Positions 29,193 through 37,508 are shown, counted from the first letter of the stretch. The stretch is 64,000 nucleotides of DNA from Clostridiales bacterium (GCA_014799485.1 JAAVHY010000036.1:21124-85123), one strand, 5' to 3'. Notes: generated by a model from the sequence alone, not told the origin. Numbers and translations are program-made.

Positions 29193-30230
29193 TTACGCCT
29201 GTTTTCTCCGCCGGGTCTCCACCACCGCACCCACTGCGATCAGGACAATGGAACACACCAGCATGATTTGAAAAATCAGGGGGTTGACCCATGAGATGTC
29301 CCCGGCGCCCCGCCGCTCCAGCATATCCCTCACCGAGAAGTAGTCCCAGAACCGGGGCCCGCCCATATCCTCAATGAGCAGATCGCACAGGCTGTTGAAC
29401 GCCGGCGTGGCAAAGCTGGCCAGCAGGGCGATCACCCCTGCCTTCAGCCACGGCCCCGCGGGCAGCCAGTACACCGCCGCGAACCCTGCCCACACAAACG
29501 CCGCCCCCGCGGCCGCCAAGGGAAACGCCAGGGAGAACAGCCAGTCGCCGCCCGCAAAGGCCCAGACCACCGCCAGCAGGAGAAACACCCACACCGTCAA
29601 CAGCCCCATGCACAGCGGCAGAACGTGCTTCCCATAAAACCGCCAGAGCGCCCACCAGCTCCAGGGCAGGGCCAGGCACATCGCCGTAATGGCCAGACCC
29701 CCGATGATCCACCAGCCCCCCGCGTACCACCAGCAGGCCAGCAGCAGCAAAATCAGGCACCCGCTGGCCGCCCCCAGGCACACCGCCAGCTTGTTCCGCC
29801 CCACCAGGAAGGGCAGGTTGGTAACACAAAAGGCCAGGGCAATGGAGGTCAGCACGATCCAGAACCAATCCAAGGCATGGAACACCGCCAGATCGCAGAT
29901 GAAACACACCACAATAGCGATGGCGTAGCCCACGGCGAAAAACCGCCGCGTCCCGGTGACCATCCGCCGCCAGCGCTTGGCGGCCACCTCCTGGGCGTGG
30001 GCCTGGTCATCGTCGCAGGCGGTGAAAAACTCGTGCTCCGTGATGTGCAAGGCGGCGCAGATGGCGGTGACCATGGACACGTCCGGGTAGGACAGCGCCC
30101 GCTCCCACTTGCTGACAGTGGACTCGGTGACGAACAGCTGCGCCGCCAGCTCTTTCTGGGTCAGCCCCGCCTCCAGCCGCTTTTTTCGGATGTATTCCCC
30201 AAAGGATCTCTTCCCGTCGTTCTCGCTCAT
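29193..30230 (-). CDS. XRE-family regulator fused to a polytopic membrane domain
   Basis: A 345-residue protein with an N-terminal helix-turn-helix (about 12-66, core LTQKELAAQLFVTESTVSKW). After a short linker it has about eight hydrophobic segments (about 95-335) rich in Trp and Ala. HTH proteins with multi-pass membrane domains are common in gut Clostridia; they may sense membrane perturbation, but this is inference. The start is preceded by AAGGAG. It is probably monocistronic: the next gene on this strand starts about 170 bp upstream and ends with its own stop. Confidence 0.85.
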   Translation of the reverse strand: MSENDGKRSFGEYIRKKRLEAGLTQKELAAQLFVTESTVSKWERALSYPDVSMVTAICAALHITEHEFFTACDDDQAHAQEVAAKRWRRMVTGTRRFFAVGYAIAIVVCFICDLAVFHALDWFWIVLTSIALAFCVTNLPFLVGRNKLAVCLGAASGCLILLLLACWWYAGGWWIIGGLAITAMCLALPWSWWALWRFYGKHVLPLCMGLLTVWVFLLLAVVWAFAGGDWLFSLAFPLAAAGAAFVWAGFAAVYWLPAGPWLKAGVIALLASFATPAFNSLCDLLIEDMGGPRFWDYFSVRDMLERRGAGDISWVNPLIFQIMLVCSIVLIAVGAVVETRRRKQA

Positions 30231-30402
30231 GTGTCATTACTCCTTACTTGCCGGATGTGCCTCCACCCTACCCGCTCCCGGGCAAAAAGTCAAGACTTTG
30301 GGCCAAAAATCCAACTCGACTGTCAGGAAAGTCGGCCTGTATCAACGGTTTTGCGCCATTACAAAAAACCAGCGGCCAATGCCTGCACGCACTGGCCGCT
30401 GG

Positions 30403-30606
30403 TCAACGCTTTTCAAATTCATGTCCGGTAATCAAATAGTCGATTGAAACATTAAAGTATTCCGACAGCCTGACCAGCATTGCCAGCGAGGGGTCACGCC
30501 TGCCGTTTTCATAATGGGATAATGCTTCCCGCGTAATGTTGAGGTCAAGCGCTACGCGCTGCTGGTTCAGCTTCTTCTTTTTTCTGATTTCGCGCAGCCC
30601 AACCAT
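30403..30606 (-). CDS. Small XRE-family transcriptional regulator
   Basis: A 67-residue protein that is essentially one helix-turn-helix domain (LREIRKKKKLNQQRVALDLN onward). The ATG at 30606 follows AAGGGGGAA, so I prefer it over an in-frame TTG 18 bp upstream. The gene is divergent from a GRAM-domain gene. The shared 140-bp interval carries two copies of GTWACATATTGTWAC that overlap both promoters, which makes this protein the natural candidate for their binding and for autoregulation. Confidence 0.88.
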   Translation of the reverse strand: MVGLREIRKKKKLNQQRVALDLNITREALSHYENGRRDPSLAMLVRLSEYFNVSIDYLITGHEFEKR

Positions 30607-30617
30607 GAAATTCCCCC

Positions 30618-30646
30618 TTGACAATACGGTAACATATTGTTACAAT
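30618..30646 (+). promoter_or_regulatory. Predicted promoter of the GRAM-domain gene
   Basis: TTGACA (30618-30623) and TACAAT (30641-30646) are 17 bp apart on the plus strand. The first operator copy occupies most of the spacer. A minus-strand promoter for the XRE gene (TTGTAA-17-TATGTT) can be read in the same interval. Confidence 0.6.
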
Positions 30647-30667
30647 TTTAATGTTACAATATGTAAC
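30629..30667. promoter_or_regulatory. Paired palindromic operator (two GTWACATATTGTWAC copies)
   Basis: Site A at 30629-30643 reads GTAACATATTGTTAC and site B at 30653-30667 reads GTTACAATATGTAAC. Each has GTWAC/GTWAC half-sites around five bases, and B is the inverted form of A with one-base differences. Centres are 24 bp apart, so the sites face nearly the same side after just over two turns. Confidence 0.75.
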
Positions 30668-30746
30668 ATTAAAAAGCAGCGGGCGGCAATATTAGCGTTA
30701 AATATCACTCTGCCGTCCATATCATTGACATTGGAGGTAGTTCCTT

Positions 30747-31070
30747 ATGGCAAAATTCCAGTTGGCTCCCGGTGAAGCGATGATTGGCCGTGGACAGATG
30801 GCGCTCCATCAAAAGCAGTTTCTCAACACAAAGCCCTTCAGCGGCAATATCTATGTGACCAACCAGCGGGTTTGCTTCTATATCAGCATGATGGGAAAGC
30901 CAGAAATTGATTTGCCGCTTTCCGGAATCAAAGGCTTTTCTGTGGGAAAGAAGGCCCTGCTCACCGCGGTGACAATCCATAGCCAGACAGGCGAAAACCA
31001 TGTACTTACCGGGTTCCCGGTCAAGAAACTCCAGGACTGGCTGCGGCAGGCGGGCATACAGGAAATCTAA
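30747..31070 (+). CDS. GRAM/PH-like domain protein
   Basis: A 107-residue soluble protein that looks like a single GRAM-type (PH-fold) domain. It has an N-terminal strand region ending in a Gly-Asn-Ile-Tyr-Val-Thr-Asn stretch (about 33-40), a central strand pair with hydrophobic alternation (about 43-60) and a C-terminal helix (about 92-104). GRAM domains often bind membrane lipids or partner proteins; bacterial single-domain members are mostly uncharacterised. The ATG is preceded by TTGGAGGTAG. It is divergent from the small XRE gene and probably repressed by it. Confidence 0.75.
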   Translation: MAKFQLAPGEAMIGRGQMALHQKQFLNTKPFSGNIYVTNQRVCFYISMMGKPEIDLPLSGIKGFSVGKKALLTAVTIHSQTGENHVLTGFPVKKLQDWLRQAGIQEI

Positions 31071-31074
31071 TAAA

Positions 31075-31099
31075 AGCGCCCGGCCATCGGCCGGGCGCT
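31075..31099. terminator. Bidirectional terminator between GRAM gene and gltX
   Basis: A stem AGCGCCCGGCC is followed by CTTTCATC on plus and by TTTTATTAG on minus. It serves both converging genes. The sequence is nearly identical to the hairpin at 29165-29188. Confidence 0.8.
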
Positions 31100-31116
31100 C
31101 TTTCATCCATACTATC

Positions 31117-32622
31117 TCAGCTCAGCTTTTCCATCCCAATTTTCATCCGCCGCAGGGTCTCGTCTTTGCCCAGGATGCGGCAGATCTCCACCGCCCCGCC
31201 GGGGGTGACGGCCTTGCCCGCCGCGGCGATGCGCAGGGGCCACATGAGGGTGGCGTTCTTCACGCCCAGCCGCTCCGCCAGCCCCACCAGCGCGCCGTGG
31301 ACGGCGTCCTGGCTCCAGTCCCCCAGCGCCTCCAGCACAGGGTAGGTCTGCTTCAGCATTTCCAGGGAGACCTCGCTGTTGGTCTTGGACTTCTTGTTGG
31401 TGAACAGGTCCACGCCGTACTCGGGCAGCTCGTCGAAGAAGTCCACCTTCTCCGGGATATCGGACAGCTTCTCGCACCGGGCCTGGAGCAGGGCGGCGAT
31501 GGCGGCGGCGTCATAGGCCTCGTTCTTCACCGCCTGACGGATCCACGGCTCCGCCTCCCTGGCAAACCCCTCCGGGGACAGGTTCCGCAGGTAGGTGGCG
31601 TTGAAGTAGTTCAGCTTTTCCATGTCGAAGGCGGAGGGGGACTTGGAGATGCCCGCGATATCAAAGGCGGCGGTCAGCTCGTCCAGGGTGAAGAACTCCT
31701 GCTCGGCGATGTCGCCGTGGGGGGCCCAGCCCAGCAGGGACACGTAGTTCACCACCGCCTCGGACAGATAGCCCCGGGCCACCAGGTCCTCGTAGGAGGG
31801 GTCGCCGTGGCGCTTGGACATCTTGCGCACCGCCCCCGTGGCCGGGTCGTTGATCATGACGGAGGAACAGTGGACATAGGTGGGGATCTCCCAGCCAAAG
31901 GCCTCGTACAGCAGGTTGTACTTGGGCGCGGAGGACAGGTATTCCGCGCCGCGCACTACGTGGGTGATGCCCATCAGGTGGTCGTCGATGACGTTGGCGA
32001 AGTTATAGGTGGGCAGGCCGTCGGACTTGATGAGGATCTGGTCGTCCAGCTCAGCGTTGTCCACGGTGATGTCGCCGTACACCGCGTCATGGAAGGTGGT
32101 GGTGCCCTCCGGGATGCGCTGGCGGATGACATAGGGCTCCCCGGCGTCCAGCTTGGCCTGGATCTCCGACCGGGTGAGGGACAGGCAGTGCCGGTCATAC
32201 TTGGCGTTGAGGTCGGACTGGCGGAGTTCCTCCAGCCGTTCCTCCGAGCAGAAGCAGCGGTAGGCCAGGCCCTTTTCGACGAGCAGCTCGGCGTACTTCC
32301 CGTACAGCCCCCGGCGCTCGGTCTGGATATAGGGCCCCACCGGGCCGCCCACGTCCGGCCCCTCGTCCCAGGTCAGGCCGCACCGGCGCATGGTGGCGTA
32401 AATCACGTCCACCGCGCCCTCCACCAACCGGCCCTGGTCGGTGTCCTCGATGCGCAGGATGAACTTGCCCCCCCCATGGCGGGCAATGAGGTAGGTGTAC
32501 AGGGCGGTGCGCAGGTTGCCCACGTGCATATAGCCCGTGGGGGACGGCGCGAACCGGGTGCGCACCTCCCCGTGGGGGATGCGGGATTCCATCTCGTCGA
32601 ACCAGCTCTTGTCTATGGCCAT
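31117..32622 (-). CDS. gltX: Glutamyl-tRNA synthetase
   Basis: A 501-residue class I synthetase that charges tRNA with glutamate. The HIGH box appears as HVGN in FAPSPTGYMHVGNLRTAL and the KMSK box as KMSKRHGD (about 240). The start at 32622 has CGGAGG upstream; the frame runs further 5' across a terminator and is not used. Promoter TTGAAA-17-TATAAT at 32654-32682. Whether the enzyme is discriminating or also charges tRNA-Gln cannot be told here. Confidence 0.95.
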   Translation of the reverse strand: MAIDKSWFDEMESRIPHGEVRTRFAPSPTGYMHVGNLRTALYTYLIARHGGGKFILRIEDTDQGRLVEGAVDVIYATMRRCGLTWDEGPDVGGPVGPYIQTERRGLYGKYAELLVEKGLAYRCFCSEERLEELRQSDLNAKYDRHCLSLTRSEIQAKLDAGEPYVIRQRIPEGTTTFHDAVYGDITVDNAELDDQILIKSDGLPTYNFANVIDDHLMGITHVVRGAEYLSSAPKYNLLYEAFGWEIPTYVHCSSVMINDPATGAVRKMSKRHGDPSYEDLVARGYLSEAVVNYVSLLGWAPHGDIAEQEFFTLDELTAAFDIAGISKSPSAFDMEKLNYFNATYLRNLSPEGFAREAEPWIRQAVKNEAYDAAAIAALLQARCEKLSDIPEKVDFFDELPEYGVDLFTNKKSKTNSEVSLEMLKQTYPVLEALGDWSQDAVHGALVGLAERLGVKNATLMWPLRIAAAGKAVTPGGAVEICRILGKDETLRRMKIGMEKLS

Positions 32623-32653
32623 GGCAAAAACCTCCGTAAATTCATGTGCCCCT

Positions 32654-32682
32654 ATTATAAAAGGCGGCGGGCATTTTTTCAA
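32654..32682 (-). promoter_or_regulatory. Predicted promoter of gltX
   Basis: On the minus strand TTGAAA (32677-32682) and TATAAT (32654-32659) are 17 bp apart, 32 bp before the start codon. It lies just downstream of a terminator hairpin, so gltX has its own transcript. Confidence 0.7.
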
Positions 32683-32694
32683 GGGGGAAGGCAA

Positions 32695-32905
32695 AACAAA
32701 AGGCCCCGTAAAATACGGGGCCCGCCTTGCGGCAAAACGGAGCCGGCCTGCGGCTTCGGGATACTTGGTCCGGGGGGCTCCGGCGATTGCCGGAGCAGCC
32801 CCGGTGAAGGAGAATAAGAGGATGCGGCGGATTGTCTGGCAACGGCAGCCCCGCCGGGCGGTTCTGCCTTTCCTTCCTGACAAAGACAGTGTACCACAAA
32901 GCCCA
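32695..32905 (-). ncRNA. Unassigned structured element ending in a terminator
   Basis: On the minus strand this 210-bp stretch holds at least two strong hairpins: one with CCGGGG and CUCCGGC stems about 32761-32800, and one with GGCAG/CUGCC about 32842-32866. It ends in a textbook terminator (GGCCCCGTA/TACGGGGCC then TTTTGTTTT, about 32696-32725). A -10-like TACACT lies near 32890 but without a good -35. It could be a small RNA, a 6S-like RNA, or the 3' end of the upstream gene's transcript. I cannot match it to a known riboswitch or T-box. Confidence 0.4.
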
Positions 32906-32978
32906 CAAAGAAACCAGGGATAATTTGCGAAAAATTTGTTAAATATCTATGAAGTCATAATCATAACGGGGCTGGAGA

Positions 32979-33500
32979 TTACTGGATGGAATAAGGCCCC
33001 CGGGCCAGCACCCTCACCGTGCCCGACGTGGCGGTGATCCGGCGGGGGGTGATGGTGACCATGTACAGGTGGTTGGTGACCAGGGCCTGTCCGTTGCCCA
33101 GCACGCCGCCGGAGGTGGTGTCGATCAGGCCCACGCTGTCCGTGGAGCCGCACACGGCGGAGCCCACCCGGAGCATCACCTCGCACCCCACGTTGCCCAC
33201 CAGGGTCTGCCCCTGGGTCAAGGTGACCACGGCAAACACGCCGCCGCTGGCGGAGCTGCCGTTCCCGCTGCCGCTTTGGCCGGCGAGGATATCGTTCAGC
33301 GACTTCTCCATCTGGGCCTGCCGCTCGTTGACGGTCTGGTCCACCATGGCCTTCACCTGGTTGGTAAAGGTGCCGTTCAGGTAGTCCAGGGTGACCAGCG
33401 GGTCGTTGGCGCTGCCTGGGCTGCCGGCGCTGGCGGCGTAGGCCACGGTGAGCAGGAAGCAGACGCAGGCCGCCGCCGCGGCGATCTTTAACTTTCTCAT
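32979..33500 (-). CDS. Secreted protein of unknown function
   Basis: About 173 residues from the ATG at 33500, preceded by GAGGAGG. It has a clear signal peptide (basic MRKLKI, hydrophobic core, likely cleavage after about residue 23). A charged, helix-prone stretch (about 45-75) is followed by a Gly/Ser spacer (about 78-90) and a beta-rich C-terminal domain with two Cys (about 105 and 116) and several Val/Thr/Gly strands. I do not recognise the domain. It may be cell-wall associated. It lies 118 bp downstream of mazF on the same strand. Confidence 0.7.
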   Translation of the reverse strand: MRKLKIAAAAACVCFLLTVAYAASAGSPGSANDPLVTLDYLNGTFTNQVKAMVDQTVNERQAQMEKSLNDILAGQSGSGNGSSASGGVFAVVTLTQGQTLVGNVGCEVMLRVGSAVCGSTDSVGLIDTTSGGVLGNGQALVTNHLYMVTITPRRITATSGTVRVLARGPYSIQ

Positions 33501-33618
33501 ATGTAAACCTCCTCGTCGGGTCAAGCTTCGTATCACTCGCTGCCCCTCCTCTCCCCACAAAGCCAAAGGGCGGCTTTGTGGGGACCCCATTAGGGGTGCT
33601 TTCGCAGGAGAGGGGGCG

Positions 33619-33984
33619 CTATACCAATCTCTCCGGGCTCAGGCCGAAGCTGACGGCAATGGCGTTGTCCACCCGCCGCATCACCTGGTCGTCCACCCGT
33701 CCCATGTGCTCCCTCAGCCGTTTCTTGTCCAGGGTGCGGATCTGCTCCAAAAGCACCACCGAGTCTTTGGGCAGGCCGCAGCTGTGGGAGGCCAGGGTGA
33801 TATGGGTGGGCAGGCGGGCCTTGCCCGTCTGGGAGGTGATCGCCGCGGCGATCACCGTAGGGCTGTGTTTATTGCCGGTATTGTTCTGGACGATGAGCAC
33901 CGGGCGGACGCCGCCCTGCTCGCTGCCCACCACCGGGCTTAAGTCCGCGTAAAAAATATCGCCGCGCTTGACGCTATTGTCCAC
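33619..33984 (-). CDS. MazF/PemK-family endoribonuclease toxin (solitary)
   Basis: A 121-residue protein with the MazF fold: the N-terminal [20 protein letters not shown] carries the catalytic Arg, [10 protein letters not shown] is the conserved core, and a later block contains the catalytic Thr in ITSQTGK. The family in Bacillus (NdoA/EndoA) cleaves mRNA at UACAU. As in Bacillus it lies downstream of alr, but no MazE-like antitoxin is encoded between them; the 160-bp gap has no such ORF. The start is GTG. Its leader contains a long imperfect palindrome (34007-34043). Confidence 0.9.
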   Translation of the reverse strand: MDNSVKRGDIFYADLSPVVGSEQGGVRPVLIVQNNTGNKHSPTVIAAAITSQTGKARLPTHITLASHSCGLPKDSVVLLEQIRTLDKKRLREHMGRVDDQVMRRVDNAIAVSFGLSPERLV

Positions 33985-34006
33985 AGGATCTCACACTCCG
34001 CCGGAT

Positions 34007-34043
34007 ATAGTGCCCGTCTACGCGTATGTAGACCGGGTACTAT
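34007..34043 (-). promoter_or_regulatory. Imperfect palindrome in the mazF leader
   Basis: GTCTAC and GTAGAC arms flank six bases (34016-34033), extended by ATAGT/ACTAT arms. As minus-strand RNA it forms a hairpin, and its top strand contains UACAU, the recognition sequence known for Bacillus MazF. It could be an operator, an mRNA hairpin or both. Confidence 0.55.
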
Positions 34044-34144
34044 CATTCTCCCACGGGGCGGCGGCTTTTATACCGTCCTGGCAGGGAAAAACCGCCGCGG
34101 CTCGCCGCCGGGGCCTTTTGCCACCGGCGGGTTCCCTGACTATC

Positions 34145-35275
34145 CTATGCGTCCTTGTAGATCCTTGGCACTCTGGGGGCGACGGCGCACAGCAGCTCAT
34201 AGGAGATGGTGCCCGCCGTCTTGGCGTGCCGCTCGATGGGCAGGTGGGGGCCGAACACCTCCGCCACATCGCCGGGCTTCACGGGGCTGGACTCAGGCAG
34301 GCCCACCATGCACATATCCATACAAACGCGGCCCATGATTTGCCGGCACGCTCCGTCCAGCCACACACCTGTCTCGTTGGACAGCATCCGGTGGAGGCCG
34401 TCGGCATAGCCGATGGGCAGCACTGCCGCCCGTCCGCCAAATCCACCGAAGCTGGCCGTACAGCCGTAGCTCACCGGGGTGCCTCCCGGGAAGTCCCGCA
34501 CCGCCGCCACCCGGCTGTAGAGGGACATCACCGGCTTGAGACCGGGGCCGTCCAGCCCCTCGCAGGAGGGGTCCGGGTAGTGCCCGTACAGGGCGATGCC
34601 CGGGCGCACCATATCCATGTGTGTACAGGGATAGTTTAACACGGCGGCGCTGGCGGCGCAATGCCGAATTTCAAAGGTACGGCCGTATTTTTCTTCCAGC
34701 TCCTCCAGCACGTCCAAAAACCGGGTAAATTGGAGCATGGTGTACTCCTCGTCCCCGTCGGCGTCGGCAAAGTGGGTGAAGATGCCCTCCGACTCCAGAT
34801 GGGGCAGGGCGCACAGGGCGGCCAGCTCCCTGGCCGCCGCCTCGGGCTCGTGGGCCAGCACCCCCAGACGGCTCATGCCCGTGTCCGCTTTGAGGTGGAT
34901 CTTCGCCCGCTTCCCCAACCCCCCCGCGGCGTCCGACAGGGCCTTTGCCAGCTCGGGGGTGAACACCGCCTGCGTCACGCCCAGCTCCACCACCTGGTTG
35001 GCCAGCCCGGGCGGGGTGTACCCCAGTATGAGGATGGGGGCGGCGATCCCCGCCTGCCGCAGCGCCGCCGCTTCGTCCAGGCAGGCCACCGCCAGGTAGT
35101 CCGCCCCCAGCTCCACAAGCCGCCGTGCCACCGGGAGCGCCCCGTGGCCGTAGGCGTTGGCCTTCACCGTGCCTAAAAATTTACTGTCCGGGGCGCAGGC
35201 GCGCAGGTCCCGGTAGTTGTGCTCCAAATTTCCCAGGCTGATCTCAGCCCATGTGCGTGCCGTCTCCCGTGTCAT
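34145..35275 (-). CDS. alr: Alanine racemase
   Basis: A 376-residue fold-III PLP enzyme making D-alanine for peptidoglycan. The PLP lysine is Lys38 in TVKANAYGHG, the second catalytic residue is the Tyr in VSYGCTASFG (about 266), and the carboxylate-binding Met/Arg region is RVCMDMCMV. The length is typical. It overlaps the 3' end of the upstream lipoprotein gene by 32 bp and lies in the series nnr-lipoprotein-alr-mazF, the gene order seen around alr in Bacillus apart from the missing antitoxin. Confidence 0.93.
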   Translation of the reverse strand: MTRETARTWAEISLGNLEHNYRDLRACAPDSKFLGTVKANAYGHGALPVARRLVELGADYLAVACLDEAAALRQAGIAAPILILGYTPPGLANQVVELGVTQAVFTPELAKALSDAAGGLGKRAKIHLKADTGMSRLGVLAHEPEAAARELAALCALPHLESEGIFTHFADADGDEEYTMLQFTRFLDVLEELEEKYGRTFEIRHCAASAAVLNYPCTHMDMVRPGIALYGHYPDPSCEGLDGPGLKPVMSLYSRVAAVRDFPGGTPVSYGCTASFGGFGGRAAVLPIGYADGLHRMLSNETGVWLDGACRQIMGRVCMDMCMVGLPESSPVKPGDVAEVFGPHLPIERHAKTAGTISYELLCAVAPRVPRIYKDA

Positions 35276-35873
35276 CTTGTTTCAGCTCCGTTGTAAAATT
35301 GGATATCCGTGCCGTCAGCACCGTCTCCCCCGCCGCGCTCACCTCGGCGCTCAGCAGGGCATGGCCGGCCCGGTCAAAGGTGAGCAGGAACTGGGTGCCC
35401 GTGTTGGCCTCCAGCTCCGGGTCCTGGAAGGAGATCTGAAGGTACTCGCCGTTCCCGCCTGACCACGCGCACCTGGCCATGTAGCCCTTTTCGATCTGCT
35501 CCATCATGGCGGTGACGGCGGACACCGGGGTCAGCCCGTCCCCGTCCAGCAGCCCCAGGGACAGCCCCGCGCCGTCGTACTCCAGCACCGTCTCCCCCTG
35601 GGCGACGCGGGCGGTGATGCCCGAGAGCAGCTCCGGGGCGGTGATGGTGAGCACCGTCTCCCCCTCCCTCTGCCAGCTCGCGTCCAGGGTGAAGTCGTAC
35701 ACCGTCTCGCTGTAGCACACCGACACATCCACCGTGGCCGACCAGCCGGACAGCGCCTGATACTCTTCCCGGAGGGCCTGCGCCGCCTCCTCCGGGGTCT
35801 CTCCCACGCTCCCGGCCTTACAGCCGGACAGCAGCAGGGTCATCATCAGTACACAAGCCGTCAACTTGCGCAC
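35244..35873 (-). CDS. Predicted lipoprotein
   Basis: A 209-residue protein starting with GTG, preceded by AGGAGG. The signal sequence ends in a lipobox, LLLSGC with Cys18, so it should be lipid-anchored on the outer face of the membrane. The rest is a beta-rich fold with repeated short strands, resembling the LolA-like outer-membrane carrier fold that is also used by some Firmicute lipoproteins (DcrB/YdjX-type annotation varies). It overlaps alr, indicating one operon. Function unknown. Confidence 0.85.
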   Translation of the reverse strand: MRKLTACVLMMTLLLSGCKAGSVGETPEEAAQALREEYQALSGWSATVDVSVCYSETVYDFTLDASWQREGETVLTITAPELLSGITARVAQGETVLEYDGAGLSLGLLDGDGLTPVSAVTAMMEQIEKGYMARCAWSGGNGEYLQISFQDPELEANTGTQFLLTFDRAGHALLSAEVSAAGETVLTARISNFTTELKQDDTGDGTHMG

Positions 35874-35889
35874 CTCTCAAGATTCCTCC

Positions 35890-37482
35890 TTACATCAGTT
35901 CCTTCATGGCATGGGGGATCCGCTCGATCAAATCGGAGGGGGTCATGCCGTACTCCCCCTTGTCCTCCGCCGCCAAATCCCCGGCCCTGCCGTGGAGCCA
36001 GACCGCCAGCGCCGCCGCGTCCGGCAGTTTCTGCGCCGCCAGCGCCCCCATCAGCCCCGCCAGCGCGTCCCCGCTGCCGCCCTTGGCCATGCCGGGGTTG
36101 CCTGTGGAGTTGACGGCGCACCCGCCGCCCATGGACACGATGGTACGCCAGCCCTTGAGCACCAGCGTGCAGTGGTGCCGCCCGGCGAATTCCCGGGCCG
36201 CCCCCAGCCGGTCCCGGACGGGCAACTCACAGCCGGACAGCCGGGCGAACTCCCCGTCGTGGGGGGTGAGGATGGTCTCCCCCGCCCGCTCGTCCAATAT
36301 ATTGATATGCCTGGAAATGAGATTTAGACCGTCCGCGTCCAGGATGATGGGGCAGGTCAGCTCTTTCATCAGTCGGAGTACCAGCCGCGACCCCCGCTCC
36401 CCCTGCCCCAGACCGGGGCCAATCACCGCGGCGGTGCAGCCCTTCGCCTTTTCCACAACGGCTTCATCGCTTTCCGGCCAGGGCCACACCATCACCTCAT
36501 CGCAGCACTTGGCGGCCAGGATGGGGTACACGTCCCCGGGCACGGCCAGCGTGGTCAGACCCGCGCCGCCCCGCACCGCGGCCCGGGCGCACAGCGCCGC
36601 CGCGCCGGTATACCCCCGGCTCCCGGCCAGGATGAACAGTTTGCCAAAATCCCCCTTGTGGCTGTCCGCGGGCCGCCGGGGAAGGGACAACAGCTCCCGC
36701 TCCACCAGCACGGTCTGGGGGCGCGGCGGGTACAGGTCCTCCGGGATGCCGATGTCGGCGACGACCACCCGTCCGCTGTGCGCCGCGCCCTGGCCCACAA
36801 ACAGCCCCGGCTTGCCCCGGGAGAAGGTCACCGTCACATCGGCCTTCACCGCCGTGCCCATCACGTCCCCGGTGTCGGCGTGGATGCCGCTGGGCACGTC
36901 GGCGGACACCACCCAGCCCGTCCCCCACCGGGTCATGCGGACGGCCAGGGCCGCGTCGCCCTCCAGATCCCGGGTGAGGCCCACGCCGAACAGCGCGTCG
37001 ATGGCCACGTCGAAGGGCATATACTGCCGCTTGCGCTCCCATTCCGGGTCAAAATCCTCCAGCATCCCCCCGGCTTCCACCAGGCGGCGCTCCATTTCCA
37101 GGCAGTCGTCGGTCATTTTGGCCCGGTCGCCCACCAGGACGCACTTCACCCGCCAGCCCATCTCCAGCAGCAGCCGGGCGGCGGCCACGCCGTCCCCGCC
37201 GTTGTTGCCGGGGCCGCAGAACACGATGGCGGAGCGCTGGCGCAGGGCCCAGAATTCGGCCTGCTCCTCTTGGGTGGGGGCATGGCCGTCCTCGGTGATC
37301 CAGCCATAGCCGATGGGGCCGTCAGGCCCCATCCCCACCCCCGGCCCCGGGATGGGCAGGGAGCGCACCTCCTCCACCAGCGCCATGGCGGCGTTCTCCA
37401 TCAGCACCGTGGAGGGGACGCCCCGCTCCTCGATGGCCCGGCGGTCGGTCTCCCGCATCTGCGCGGCGGTGTACAGCTCCAT
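35890..37482 (-). CDS. nnr: Bifunctional NAD(P)H-hydrate epimerase/dehydratase
   Basis: About 530 residues from the ATG at 37482, which has AAAGGGGGC upstream. The N-terminal YjeF_N domain (about 1-215; CGPGNNGGDG near 90) is the epimerase. The C-terminal ribokinase-like CARKD domain (about 235-530; GPGLGQGE, LDADGLN, AKGGSGDALAG) is the ADP-dependent dehydratase. Together they repair damaged NADH and NADPH hydrates. The fusion is the common bacterial form. Its promoter overlaps the divergent promoter of the T-box operon. Confidence 0.93.
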   Translation of the reverse strand: MELYTAAQMRETDRRAIEERGVPSTVLMENAAMALVEEVRSLPIPGPGVGMGPDGPIGYGWITEDGHAPTQEEQAEFWALRQRSAIVFCGPGNNGGDGVAAARLLLEMGWRVKCVLVGDRAKMTDDCLEMERRLVEAGGMLEDFDPEWERKRQYMPFDVAIDALFGVGLTRDLEGDAALAVRMTRWGTGWVVSADVPSGIHADTGDVMGTAVKADVTVTFSRGKPGLFVGQGAAHSGRVVVADIGIPEDLYPPRPQTVLVERELLSLPRRPADSHKGDFGKLFILAGSRGYTGAAALCARAAVRGGAGLTTLAVPGDVYPILAAKCCDEVMVWPWPESDEAVVEKAKGCTAAVIGPGLGQGERGSRLVLRLMKELTCPIILDADGLNLISRHINILDERAGETILTPHDGEFARLSGCELPVRDRLGAAREFAGRHHCTLVLKGWRTIVSMGGGCAVNSTGNPGMAKGGSGDALAGLMGALAAQKLPDAAALAVWLHGRAGDLAAEDKGEYGMTPSDLIERIPHAMKELM

Positions 37483-37508
37483 GCGGCTGCCCCCTTTCAT
37501 TTTCTCAC

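Noticed and set aside
29165..31099. The two near-identical hairpins as ends of a mobile element
   Set aside because: Each lies directly after a stop codon and has a T-tract, so both are ordinary terminators; the DNA between holds unrelated genes on both strands.
32623..32978. T-box leader of gltX
   Set aside because: The T-box core (GGTGG-ACCGCG) is missing, and the terminator lies upstream of the gltX promoter, not after it.
34018..34269. Minus-strand ORF between alr and mazF as a MazE antitoxin
   Set aside because: It overlaps the end of alr in another frame, is Pro/Arg/Ser-rich and has no antitoxin fold or ribosome binding site.
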